A stretch of DNA of 20,355 nucleotides from JAQVUB01 sp033809415. GTDB lineage: Bacteria > Verrucomicrobiota > Lentisphaeria > Oligosphaerales > Oligosphaeraceae. The stretch is from assembly GCA_033809415.1 (NCBI GenBank), contig JAPXLT010000055.1, positions 1 to 20,355 on the forward strand, written 5' to 3'. Under the pieces are notes generated by a model. It saw only the letters and a program-made list of their open reading frames with translations. It did no database searches and was not told where the DNA came from. Below, piece by piece: positions 1-7,245 of this stretch (position 1 is the stretch's first letter; the number at the start of each line of letters is the position of its first letter). Made by a program: the position numbers and the translations under genes.

Positions 1-54
1 ACCCTGCCCCCTGCCCCCTGCACCCTGCACCCTGCACCCTGCACCCTGCACCCT
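1..54 (+). repeat. TR1 heptamer array (CACCCTG)n upstream of ilvD
   Basis: About 7.7 copies of a 7-bp unit (CACCCTG, with CCCCCTG variants) run from the window edge to position 54, 14 bases before the ilvD start. The complementary strand has GGG runs separated by TGCA, which fits the G3-N4-G3 G-quadruplex pattern. The array ends on CACCCT, as do the other TR1 arrays here. A Shine-Dalgarno-like GGAGA (58-62) lies between the array and the ATG. Confidence 0.9.
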
Positions 55-68
55 CTCGGAGAGATATT

Positions 69-1733
69 ATGAATTCAGATCACGTAAAACAAGGCATCGA
101 GCGCGCACCGCACCGTTCGCTGATGAAAGCGATGGGCATGACCCAAAAGGAAATTGACCGTCCACTGATTGGCATTGTCAATTCTTTCAATGAAATTGTG
201 CCGGGGCATTTTCATCTTCAGGAGATTGCCCGTGCAGTGAAATATGGCGTGCTCAGTGCCGGTGGCAGCCCGATGGAATTCAATACGATCGGTGTTTGCG
301 ACGGTATCGCCATGGGGCACAGCGGCATGAAATACTCGCTGTGCACACGTGAGCTGATCGCTGACAGCATCGAGTGCATGGTGCGGGCACACCGTTTTGA
401 CGGGCTGGTCTTCATCCCCAACTGCGATAAAATCGTGCCCGGCATGATCATGGCGGCCGCACGCCTGAATCTGCCCTCGATCTTTGTCAGCGGCGGCGCA
501 ATGTTGTCGCTCGAGGACGAAGATGGCAGCCGCTGTTTGGACTTGAACAGTGTTTTCGAAGGCGTTGGCGCTTTCAAAGTCGGCAAGATCAATGAAGAGG
601 AACTGACCCGCCTCGAGGAAAGCGCCTGTCCGGGCTGCGGTTCCTGCTCCGGCATGTTCACTGCCAATTCGATGAACTGCCTGACCGAAGCGATTGGTCT
701 GGCCCTCGAGGGCAATGGCACTATCCCGGCAGTTTTTGCAGCGCGAACCCGTCTGGCCAAAGAAGCCGGCATGAAGATCATGGAGCTGGTGCAGCGCGAT
801 CTGAAAGTGCTCGATATTCTGACACCGGCGGCGATCCGCAATGCGCTGGCTGTCGATATGGCGCTGGGCTGCTCGACCAATACGGTGCTGCATCTGGCGG
901 CCATTGCCCACGAAGCGAAAATCCCCTTTTCCTTGCAGCTGGTCAATGAAGTCAGTGCAAAGACCCCGAATCTGTGCCGCCTGGCACCCGCCGGCAAACA
1001 CCACATGCAGGACTTGTATGCCGACGGCGGCGTCTATGGCGTGATGAAAGAACTGACCAAAGCCAACCTGCTCGATACATCACTGATCACCGTCTCCGGC
1101 AAAACGGTTGCTGAGAATCTGGCCAAAGCCGGGCGCAAGGGACGTAATGTCATTGCCGCCATCGAGAAGCCCTGCTCTGCTGTTGGCGGACTGGCAGTCC
1201 TGTTTGGCAATCTGGCACCCAATGGAGCGATCGTCAAGAAAAGTGCAGTTGCTGAAAACATGCTCGAGTATCAGGGCATTGCCCGCGTCTTTGACAGTGA
1301 GGAAGCCGCCATCGAAGCGATTTATCAGCAGAAGATCAAGGCCGGTGATGTAGTCGTCATCCGCTATGAAGGTCCTTGCGGCGGACCCGGAATGCGGGAA
1401 ATGCTCGGGCCGACTTCGGCAATCGCCGGCATGGGCCTAGACAGCTCGGTAGCCCTGCTGACCGACGGGCGTTTCTCAGGTGCGACTCGCGGCGCTGCCA
1501 TCGGACATATCTCCCCGGAAGCACAAGCCGGTGGACCGATTGCCTATGTCAAAGAAGGCGACCGTATCGCCATCAACATCAGCAAGGGCACGCTGGATGT
1601 CCTGCTCTCCGATGAAGAACTCGCCTTGCGTCGTCAAAGCATGCAACTTCGCAAACAGGAAAACCTTAGTGGCTACCTTAGACGCTATGCAAAGTCCGTC
1701 ACCTCCGCCGATTGCGGAGCAGCTTTTTTTTAA
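69..1733 (+). CDS. ilvD: Dihydroxy-acid dehydratase IlvD
   Basis: Cytosolic Fe-S enzyme that dehydrates 2,3-dihydroxyisovalerate and 2,3-dihydroxy-3-methylvalerate to the 2-keto acids, the step shared by valine, isoleucine and leucine synthesis. The 554 residues match the short form of the IlvD/Edd family. Visible are the CDKIVPG motif with the cluster cysteine near residue 119, the cysteine-rich SACPGCGSCSGMFTANS stretch near 186-202, GNGT, PCGGPGMREML and TDGRFSGATRG near the C-terminus. The ATG at 69 follows GGAGA with a 6-base gap. The gene opens the leu/cim cluster and is preceded only by a TR1 array. Its stop codon TAA lies inside the poly-T/AAC start of a dispersed repeat, so the last two Phe codons are made of that repeat. 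Confidence 0.97.
   Translation: MNSDHVKQGIERAPHRSLMKAMGMTQKEIDRPLIGIVNSFNEIVPGHFHLQEIARAVKYGVLSAGGSPMEFNTIGVCDGIAMGHSGMKYSLCTRELIADSIECMVRAHRFDGLVFIPNCDKIVPGMIMAAARLNLPSIFVSGGAMLSLEDEDGSRCLDLNSVFEGVGAFKVGKINEEELTRLEESACPGCGSCSGMFTANSMNCLTEAIGLALEGNGTIPAVFAARTRLAKEAGMKIMELVQRDLKVLDILTPAAIRNALAVDMALGCSTNTVLHLAAIAHEAKIPFSLQLVNEVSAKTPNLCRLAPAGKHHMQDLYADGGVYGVMKELTKANLLDTSLITVSGKTVAENLAKAGRKGRNVIAAIEKPCSAVGGLAVLFGNLAPNGAIVKKSAVAENMLEYQGIARVFDSEEAAIEAIYQQKIKAGDVVVIRYEGPCGGPGMREMLGPTSAIAGMGLDSSVALLTDGRFSGATRGAAIGHISPEAQAGGPIAYVKEGDRIAINISKGTLDVLLSDEELALRRQSMQLRKQENLSGYLRRYAKSVTSADCGAAFF
1703..1731 (+). terminator. Possible intrinsic terminator overlapping the ilvD 3' end
   Basis: A 6-bp stem CTCCGC/GCGGAG (1703-1708 and 1714-1719) with a 5-base loop is followed after four bases by eight T residues. 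It lies inside the last ilvD codons. The stem is short and the gap before the T tract is not ideal. The T tract is also the left end of repeat module A, so termination is only a possibility. Confidence 0.3.
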
Positions 1734-1810
1734 CAACGAAAAGACACGAAAAGACACGAAAATTTTTTATAGGGTTGCTGCTTTGACGGATGGAATGGCA
1801 CGCGGATTTG
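1724..1810 (+). repeat. Dispersed repeat module A, full copy
   Basis: Starts with poly-T and TTTTTTAACAACGAA, continues with tandem ACACGAAAAG units of about 10 bp, then AAAATTTTTTATAGGGTT and a conserved tail TGCTTTGACGGATGGAATGG. The same order, including the tail, recurs at 14861-14942. The core recurs inverted at 10801-10860. Shorter forms occur after leuB, before mfd and at the mfd 3' end. It overlaps the ilvD stop codon. Confidence 0.85.
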
Positions 1811-1831
1811 CGGTCCGGTCTGTTGGTTTCT

Positions 1832-1885
1832 CGGACGGATCGGACGGATCGGACGGGTCGGACGGATCGGACGGATCGGACGGAT
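1832..1885 (+). repeat. TR3 array, six copies of the 9-mer CGGACGGAT
   Basis: Six consecutive 9-bp units, one with a single G change, follow module A. Because the unit is a multiple of three, an open frame here reads as Gly-Ser-Asp repeats, but no gene starts or ends sensibly around it. Related 9-mer arrays are at 8396-8437, 14982-15017 and 20274-20300. Confidence 0.9.
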
Positions 1886-1900
1886 CAGCAATGCTGAAAT

Positions 1901-1990
1901 CAGCCCTGAAAGGGCGCGACATACCAGCCCAGGGCAACGCCCTGGGTTGGGGATCCCCCATCAACAAAGCCCTGTAAGGGCGTGACATAA
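1901..1990 (+). repeat. Module D: three-hairpin dispersed repeat block, copy 1
   Basis: Contains GCCCT-gaa-AGGGC (1903-1915), a perfect 8-bp hairpin CCCAGGGC-aac-GCCCTGGG (1928-1946), the palindrome GGGGATCCCC (1949-1958) and GCCCT-gta-AGGGC (1969-1981). Each outer hairpin is followed by CGxGACATA or CGTGACATA. Block 8444-8536 has the same layout with different stem sequences, which suggests that structure rather than sequence is kept. No T tract follows, so it is not a standard terminator. Confidence 0.75.
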
Positions 1991-2060
1991 TCCCCAGCCA
2001 GAATTTTTCACAAAAACAATTTTAGGTGAGTAGCACAAGGAAGATTCGGAGAATAAAGCA
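1991..2060 (+). other. Leader of leuA; end of a 327-base gene-free stretch
   Basis: The gene-free stretch 1734-2060 is filled by module A, TR3 and module D. Only the last 70 bases look like unique sequence. They are A+T-richer and contain GGAGA (2048-2052) as the leuA ribosome binding site. I see no leucine-rich leader peptide, T-box or clear promoter. Confidence 0.55.
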
Positions 2061-3560
2061 ATGAGAATGATTAAGATATTTGACACGACCCTGCGCGATG
2101 GCGAGCAGGCTCCCGGCTGCAGCATGCATCTGAAAGAGAAGATCGAGATTGCCATGGCTCTCGAGCGTCTGCGCGTCGATGTCATCGAAGCGGGCTTCGC
2201 CATCGCCTCGAAGGGCGATTTCGAGGCCATCCAGAAAATCAGCGAAGTCATCAAAGACAGCACCGTATGCAGTCTGGCACGTGCCGTGCCCAAAGACATT
2301 GACGCGGCCTACGAGGCTCTGCGCGGCGCAAAGAATGCACGCATCCACACCTTCCTGGCGACGTCTCCAATCCACATGGAGTACAAACTGAAAATGTCGC
2401 CGGAAAAGGTGCTGACGATGATCGGCGACATGGTGCGCTATGCGAAAAAATATCTGCCGGACATCGAGTTTTCGGCGGAGGATGCGATGCGCAGCGACAA
2501 GGAGTTTCTGGCCCGTGCGCTCGAGACCGCGATTGCCGCCGGCGCGACGACAGTGAATGTGCCGGATACGGTAGGCTACGCGACTCCGGCGGAGATGATA
2601 GAAATGCTGAAATACCTGACCGATCATGTCAAGGGCATCGAGAATGTGACGATATCGGTCCATTGCCACAACGACCTGGGTTTGAGCGTGGCCAACTCGC
2701 TGGCGGCAGTAACTGCCGGTGCCAGTCAGATCGAATGCACCATCAATGGCCTGGGCGAACGCGCCGGTAATGCCGCCATGGAAGAAATCGTCATGGGACT
2801 GCATACCCGCAAAGCATACTACAATTGCGAAACCAATATCGATACGACACAAATCTACCGCTCGAGCAGACTGGTTTATAATCTGCTGGGCCTGCCAACG
2901 CCGATCAACAAGGCGATTGTCGGCGCAAATGCCTTTGCCCACGAGGCCGGCATCCATCAACATGGCATCCTGGCTAACCGCGAGACTTACGAAATCATGA
3001 CGCCGCAATCGATCGGACTGATCAAGAATGAGATGGTTTTCGGAAAGCACAGCGGACGCCATGCGGTCGAGAAACGCCTGAATGAGATGGGCTATCAGTT
3101 GAGCAAGGAGGAAATGGACGACCTGTTCGAGCGCTTCAAAGACCTCGCTGACAAAAAGAAAACGGTCAATGACCATGATCTCGAAGCATTGGCCGGACGG
3201 AAACTCATCGAGACGGCCAATGGTTTCAAACTGGAGCGCTTTACGGTAAACTGCGGCAATTACGTGACCTCGAGTGCAGTGGTGCGCTTGAGCAATGATG
3301 ACAAGATGCTCGAGGAGGTAGCAATAGGCGATGGCCCGATCGCGGCCGCCTACAATGCTATTGATAAGATGATTCCGGCACCGCCACACATCCTCGATGA
3401 CTACTCGATCTTTTCGGTGACGGAGGGCCATGACGCTCTCGGTGAAGTCATCGTCAAGATCAAGGCCGGGGATAAATTAGTGACTGGCAGGGGCCTGTCA
3501 ACGGATATCATCGAAGCGAGTATCATGGCGTACATCAATGGTCTCAACCGGCTCTTATGA
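2061..3560 (+). CDS. leuA: 2-isopropylmalate synthase LeuA
   Basis: Condenses acetyl-CoA with 2-ketoisovalerate to 2-isopropylmalate, the committed step of leucine synthesis. The 499 residues have a TIM-barrel HMGL-like catalytic domain opening with DTTLRDGEQAPG (residues 8-19), the metal-binding HCHND (201-205), and GLGERAGNAA, typical of LeuA. The LeuA-type C-terminal domain, which binds leucine for feedback inhibition in the family, begins around residue 390. The ATG follows GGAGA with an 8-base gap, and a second Met at residue 3 is possible. cimA starts 7 bases after its stop, so the two are probably co-translated. The upstream neighbour ilvD is separated by a long repeat cassette. Confidence 0.97.
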   Translation: MRMIKIFDTTLRDGEQAPGCSMHLKEKIEIAMALERLRVDVIEAGFAIASKGDFEAIQKISEVIKDSTVCSLARAVPKDIDAAYEALRGAKNARIHTFLATSPIHMEYKLKMSPEKVLTMIGDMVRYAKKYLPDIEFSAEDAMRSDKEFLARALETAIAAGATTVNVPDTVGYATPAEMIEMLKYLTDHVKGIENVTISVHCHNDLGLSVANSLAAVTAGASQIECTINGLGERAGNAAMEEIVMGLHTRKAYYNCETNIDTTQIYRSSRLVYNLLGLPTPINKAIVGANAFAHEAGIHQHGILANRETYEIMTPQSIGLIKNEMVFGKHSGRHAVEKRLNEMGYQLSKEEMDDLFERFKDLADKKKTVNDHDLEALAGRKLIETANGFKLERFTVNCGNYVTSSAVVRLSNDDKMLEEVAIGDGPIAAAYNAIDKMIPAPPHILDDYSIFSVTEGHDALGEVIVKIKAGDKLVTGRGLSTDIIEASIMAYINGLNRLL

Positions 3561-3567
3561 GGTAATA

Positions 3568-5124
3568 ATGAAAAAATTGCACATACTGGACAGCACCCTG
3601 CGCGACGGTGCGCAAAGCGAAGGCATCTCTTTCTCGGTATCGGACAAGCTCCATATCATCCAGGCGCTGGATGATATCGGGGTGTCCTATATCGAGGCGG
3701 GCAACCCGGGTTCGAATCCCAAGGATATCGAGTTCTTCAACCGGGCTGCGGAAATCCCGCTGAAGAATGCAAAGCTGTGCGCCTTTGGCAGCACACGCCG
3801 CAAAAACCTGAAGGTCGAGGAGGACGACAATGTGCTTTCACTGCTGAAAGCCAAAACCGATACCATCGTCATCTTCGGCAAAAGTTGGGACTTACATATC
3901 CGGGAAATCCTCAAAACCACGAATGAGCACAACCTCGAACTGGTTTTTGACACGGTCGAATTCTTCAAGAAACAAGGCAAGGAACTGATCTTTGACGCAG
4001 AGCATTTTTTCGATGGCTACAAAAGCAATGCCGCCTGCGCAATTGCCGTGCTCGAAGCCGCTGACAAGGCCGGTGCGGATTCGCTTTGCCTCTGTGACAC
4101 CAATGGCGGTTGCAATCCGGATGAAATCTTCCGCATCACCCAGGAAGTCGTGCAGCTTTTCCCCGGCCGTCAAATCGGCATCCACTGCCACAACGACACC
4201 GGTTGCGCGGTTGCCAATTCGATGCTGGCAGTATACGCCGGTGCGGTTCAGGTACAGGGTACTTTCATCGGCATCGGGGAACGTTGCGGCAATGCGGATT
4301 TAAGCGTGATCATCCCGAACTTGCAGCTGAAGCAGGGCTATCAATGCGTCACTAGCGACCTGGTCAACCTTTCTGAAGCCGTCTATGCGATTTCGGAAAT
4401 CTCGAATATGCCGGTGCCGGGGAACAAGCCATACGTCGGCCTCAGTGCTTTTGCGCACAAAGGCGGCATGCACATTGATGGAGTCACCAAGTGCTCGCAC
4501 TCCTTCGAGCATGTCAATCCTGAAGCGGTCGGCAACAAACGGCGCTTTCTGATGAGCGAAGTGTCCGGACGCACCACCGTGCTGGCTAAACTCGGTGGCA
4601 TCGCACCGGACCTGACCAAGGACTCGCCGGAGACGGCGGCGATTGTGCAGCGCCTCAAGGAGATGGAACATGAGGGCTATCAGTTTGAGTCCGCCGATGC
4701 GAGTTTCGAGCTGATGGTGCTGCATGTGTTGGGGCGCTATCAGCCGCATTTCAACCTGATCATGTACAAGACCAGCGGTGAATACCCCAGCCCCAATGGC
4801 GAATTGAGCGCATACGCGATGCTGACCATCGAAGTCGATGGCAAAACCGAAACGGCGGCCTCACTCGGCAACGGCCCGGTGAACGCACTCGATCTGGCAC
4901 TGCGAAAAGCCCTGATCGTCTTCTTCCCGGAAGTCGGCAAAGTCCAACTGATCGACTACAAAGTCCGTGTGCTCGATGGGGAACAAGCCTCCGCCGCAAA
5001 AGTCCGTGTGCTCATGGAGAGCACCGATGGCGAAACGACTTGGACAACCGTCGGAGTCTCCTCCGACATCATCCAGGCCAGCTGGCTCGCACTCGTCGAT
5101 TCCATCGAGTACATCCTGAAATAG
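3568..5124 (+). CDS. cimA: (R)-citramalate synthase CimA
   Basis: Condenses acetyl-CoA with pyruvate to citramalate, the entry to the threonine-independent isoleucine route. I start it at 3568 (518 residues) because GAGG precedes this ATG by 5 bases and the family begins with a short lead into DSTLRDGAQSEG (8-19). An upstream ATG at 3538 lies inside leuA. HCHND is at 206-210, followed by FIGIGERCGNADL, and the C-terminal third resembles the LeuA regulatory domain. The AQSEG variant and overall length fit the CimA/LeuA2 group rather than LeuA or NifV. LeuCD and LeuB downstream can process citramalate in other bacteria. The TAG stop is followed with no gap by a TR2 array. Confidence 0.92.
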   Translation: MKKLHILDSTLRDGAQSEGISFSVSDKLHIIQALDDIGVSYIEAGNPGSNPKDIEFFNRAAEIPLKNAKLCAFGSTRRKNLKVEEDDNVLSLLKAKTDTIVIFGKSWDLHIREILKTTNEHNLELVFDTVEFFKKQGKELIFDAEHFFDGYKSNAACAIAVLEAADKAGADSLCLCDTNGGCNPDEIFRITQEVVQLFPGRQIGIHCHNDTGCAVANSMLAVYAGAVQVQGTFIGIGERCGNADLSVIIPNLQLKQGYQCVTSDLVNLSEAVYAISEISNMPVPGNKPYVGLSAFAHKGGMHIDGVTKCSHSFEHVNPEAVGNKRRFLMSEVSGRTTVLAKLGGIAPDLTKDSPETAAIVQRLKEMEHEGYQFESADASFELMVLHVLGRYQPHFNLIMYKTSGEYPSPNGELSAYAMLTIEVDGKTETAASLGNGPVNALDLALRKALIVFFPEVGKVQLIDYKVRVLDGEQASAAKVRVLMESTDGETTWTTVGVSSDIIQASWLALVDSIEYILK

Positions 5125-5170
5125 ACGGGACACGGACGGGACACGGACGGGACACGGACGGGACACGGAC
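5125..5170 (+). repeat. TR2 array, 11-bp unit ACGGGACACGG, 4.2 copies
   Basis: Perfect 11-bp tandem repeat starting at the base after the cimA stop codon and running directly into TR1. An 11-bp period is close to one DNA helical turn. The same TR2-then-TR1 order appears on the minus strand between marC and the ROK gene. Confidence 0.92.
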
Positions 5171-5348
5171 TGCACCCTGCACCCTACACCCCTGCACCCC
5201 GCACCCCTGCACCCTGCACCCCGCACCCCGCACCCTGCACCCCGCACCCCGCACCCCGCACCCTGCCCCCTGCACCCCGCACCCTGCCCCCTGCACCCTG
5301 CACCCCGCACCCTGCACCCTGCACCCCGCACCCTGCACCCTGCACCCT
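5171..5348 (+). repeat. Longest TR1 heptamer array, about 25 copies
   Basis: 178 bases of CACCCTG with CACCCCG and CCCCCTG variants, between TR2 and the leuC ribosome binding site. It ends on CACCCT, 18 bases before the leuC ATG. The complementary (template) strand carries a long series of GGG or GGGG runs spaced by about 4 bases, enough for several G-quadruplexes. The array contains no stop codon in any frame, so open frames run through it into leuC. The ribosome binding site after the array argues that leuC starts downstream. Confidence 0.93.
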
Positions 5349-5366
5349 AATCAAAGGAGTTTTTTT

Positions 5367-6626
5367 ATGCAAATGACCATGTCCCAGAAGATTCTGGCGT
5401 CCCACTCGGGTCAGAAGTCTGTACGTCCTGGCGAGTTGATCATGGCTGACCTGGATTTAGTTCTGGCTAATGACATCACTGCGCCGGTAGCGATCAATGA
5501 ATACCGCAAGGCCGGTGCCGGCTGTGTGTTTGACTGCCAGAAGATTGCTTTGGTGATGGATCACTTCACGCCGAACAAGGATATCAAGGCCGCCGAGCAG
5601 ACCAAGCTGGTTCGCGATTTCGCCGATGAGAAAAAAATCGAGCATTTCTATGATGTCGGCGAAGTCGGTGTTGAGCATGCTTTGCTTCCGGAAAAGGGTC
5701 TGGTTATAGCCGGCGATCTGGTCATCGGCGCCGACAGCCATACCTGCACGTACGGCGCACTGGGCGCTTTCTCGACCGGTGTCGGTTCGACGGATATGGC
5801 CGTGGGCATGGCTCATGGCAAAGCCTGGTTCAAGGTGCCGACCGCAATGAAATTCAATCTGCATGGACGCCTGCCAAAATGGGTCAGCGGTAAAGATGTC
5901 ATTTTGCATATCATCGGCAAAATCGGAGTCGACGGTGCGCTCTACAAATCGATGGAATTCACCGGAGATGGCGTCGCCTCACTGACCATGGACGACCGCC
6001 TCTGTATCTGCAATATGGCCATCGAAGCCGGCGCCAAAAACGGCATTTTCCCGGTGGATGAGCGGACCTTGCGCTTTATTGCCGATCATTCCAAGCGCAA
6101 ACCAGTAGTCTTTGCTGCGGACCCGGATGCCGAATATGATTCAGTGATGGAGATTGATCTGAGCAAAGTACGTTCGACGGTAGCTTTCCCGCATCTGCCT
6201 TCAAATACGCGCACATTTGATCAGATTCCGGAGATTCGGATTGATCAGGTGGTGATTGGTTCCTGCACCAACGGGCGCTTGTCCGACTTGCAGGTCGCCG
6301 CTGAAATTCTCAAAGGGCGCAAAGTCAACAAGCGGGTGCGCACGCTGATCATTCCCGCTACGCAGAAAATCTGGCTGGACGCCTTGCAGCAAGGTCTCCT
6401 CGAAACCTTCGTCAATGCCGGATGTGCAGTATCGACGCCGACCTGCGGCCCCTGCCTGGGCGGACACATGGGCATCCTGGCCAAAGGCGAACGCGCCGTG
6501 GCAACTACTAACCGTAACTTCGTCGGACGCATGGGGCACCCCGAGAGCGAAGTCTATCTATCGAGTCCGGAAGTCGCCGCTGCCTCCGCATTAACCGGCA
6601 TCATCACCGATCCAGCAACACTCTAA
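5367..6626 (+). CDS. leuC: 3-isopropylmalate dehydratase large subunit LeuC (small type)
   Basis: Large [4Fe-4S] subunit of isopropylmalate isomerase, which interconverts 2- and 3-isopropylmalate with LeuD. In many organisms with CimA it also isomerises citramalate. I place the start at 5367, where AGGAG (5355-5359) precedes the ATG by 7 bases. The 419 residues are the short LeuC2/HacA-like type, not the roughly 466-residue enterobacterial type. Cluster cysteines are C300 in SCTNG and C360 and C363 in CGPCLGG. DSHTCTYGALG is also present. An in-frame opening runs 109 codons upstream through the TR1 array, but this looks like a by-product of a stop-free repeat. Module TR1 is present on both sides of the gene. 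Confidence 0.96.
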   Translation: MQMTMSQKILASHSGQKSVRPGELIMADLDLVLANDITAPVAINEYRKAGAGCVFDCQKIALVMDHFTPNKDIKAAEQTKLVRDFADEKKIEHFYDVGEVGVEHALLPEKGLVIAGDLVIGADSHTCTYGALGAFSTGVGSTDMAVGMAHGKAWFKVPTAMKFNLHGRLPKWVSGKDVILHIIGKIGVDGALYKSMEFTGDGVASLTMDDRLCICNMAIEAGAKNGIFPVDERTLRFIADHSKRKPVVFAADPDAEYDSVMEIDLSKVRSTVAFPHLPSNTRTFDQIPEIRIDQVVIGSCTNGRLSDLQVAAEILKGRKVNKRVRTLIIPATQKIWLDALQQGLLETFVNAGCAVSTPTCGPCLGGHMGILAKGERAVATTNRNFVGRMGHPESEVYLSSPEVAAASALTGIITDPATL

Positions 6627-6631
6627 AAAAA

Positions 6632-6746
6632 GGGTGCAGGGTGCAGGGGACAGGGTGCAGGAAAACGGGGAAATAGACCACCTGCACCCTGCACCCTGCA
6701 CCCTGTAACCTGCCCCCTGCCCCCTGCACCCTGCACCCTGCACCCT
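6632..6746 (+). repeat. TR1 arrays in inverted arrangement between leuC and leuD
   Basis: A 30-base TR1 stretch in reverse orientation (6632-6661) begins 5 bases after the leuC stop. After a 19-base spacer a forward TR1 array (6681-6746) leads to leuD and ends on CACCCT. The inner arms 6651-6661 and 6681-6691 pair perfectly over 11 bp, and outer units can pair further, giving a large GC-rich hairpin in the leuC-leuD mRNA. Confidence 0.88.
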
Positions 6747-6765
6747 AAGAAAGGAAGAAATCAAT

Positions 6766-7245
6766 ATGAAAATTACCGGCAAAGTCATCCGCTATGGCGA
6801 TAATGTCGATACCGACGTCATCATCCCGGCGCGCTATCTGAACACCTCGGACCCCAAGGAACTGGCCGCACACTGCATGGAAGACCTCGATAAGACCTTT
6901 GTCAAGCGCGTGCAGAAAGGCGACATCATGGTCGGCGGACAGAATTTCGGCTGCGGCTCCTCGCGCGAGCATGCTCCGATCGCCATCAAGGAATCCGGCA
7001 TCGCCTGCGTCGTCGCAAAAAGCTTTGCACGCATCTTCTACCGCAATTCCATCAATACAGGATTGCCCATCGTGGAATTTGACGGAGAAATCCTCGAGGG
7101 CGACCAGCTCGAGATCGATTTTGAAAAAGGAATTCTAAAGAATCTGACACGGCATACGGAAGGTCATTTTCCTCCGTTTCCGGCTTTTCTTCAGAAGATC
7201 ATTCATGCAGACGGTTTATTCAAAGCAATGGGGGAACTGGTATGA
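6766..7245 (+). CDS. leuD: 3-isopropylmalate dehydratase small subunit LeuD
   Basis: Small subunit of isopropylmalate isomerase, which supplies the substrate-binding swivelling domain to LeuC. The 159 residues match the short LeuD2 type, which usually pairs with the short LeuC seen upstream. Visible are the N-terminal DNVDTDVIIPARYL, the GQNFGCGSSREHAP loop that binds substrate, and AKSFARIFYRNSINTGLP. The ATG follows AAGGAAG at about 9-10 bases. Its TGA overlaps the leuB ATG in an ATGA arrangement, so leuD and leuB are translationally coupled, whereas leuC is kept apart by a repeat hairpin. Confidence 0.96.
   Translation: MKITGKVIRYGDNVDTDVIIPARYLNTSDPKELAAHCMEDLDKTFVKRVQKGDIMVGGQNFGCGSSREHAPIAIKESGIACVVAKSFARIFYRNSINTGLPIVEFDGEILEGDQLEIDFEKGILKNLTRHTEGHFPPFPAFLQKIIHADGLFKAMGELV

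Noticed and set aside
1928..1946. Perfect 8-bp hairpin as an intrinsic terminator
   Set aside because: No T tract follows on either strand. It recurs as part of module D with changed stem sequence.
1480..1977. Open frame with Gly-Ser-Asp repeats over TR3
   Set aside because: It begins inside ilvD in another frame and owes its length to the 9-bp repeat. There is no ribosome binding site or conserved domain.
1734..2060. Leucine leader peptide, T-box or riboswitch before leuA
   Set aside because: No run of Leu codons and no T-box motif were found. The spacer is explained by repeat modules and a short unique leader.
2022..3431. 469-codon open frame antisense to leuA
   Set aside because: It lies wholly opposite a clear leuA, shows no recognisable domain, and long antisense frames are common opposite GC-rich genes. 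The same applies to the antisense frame over ilvD (75-1004).
5125..5348. Repeat array considered as a CRISPR
   Set aside because: Units of 7 and 11 bp are directly adjacent with no unique spacers, and no cas genes are present.
4861..5405. Minus-strand open frames rich in Gly, Ala, Gln and Cys over TR1
   Set aside because: These are translations of a stop-free heptamer repeat and overlap cimA and leuC antisense.
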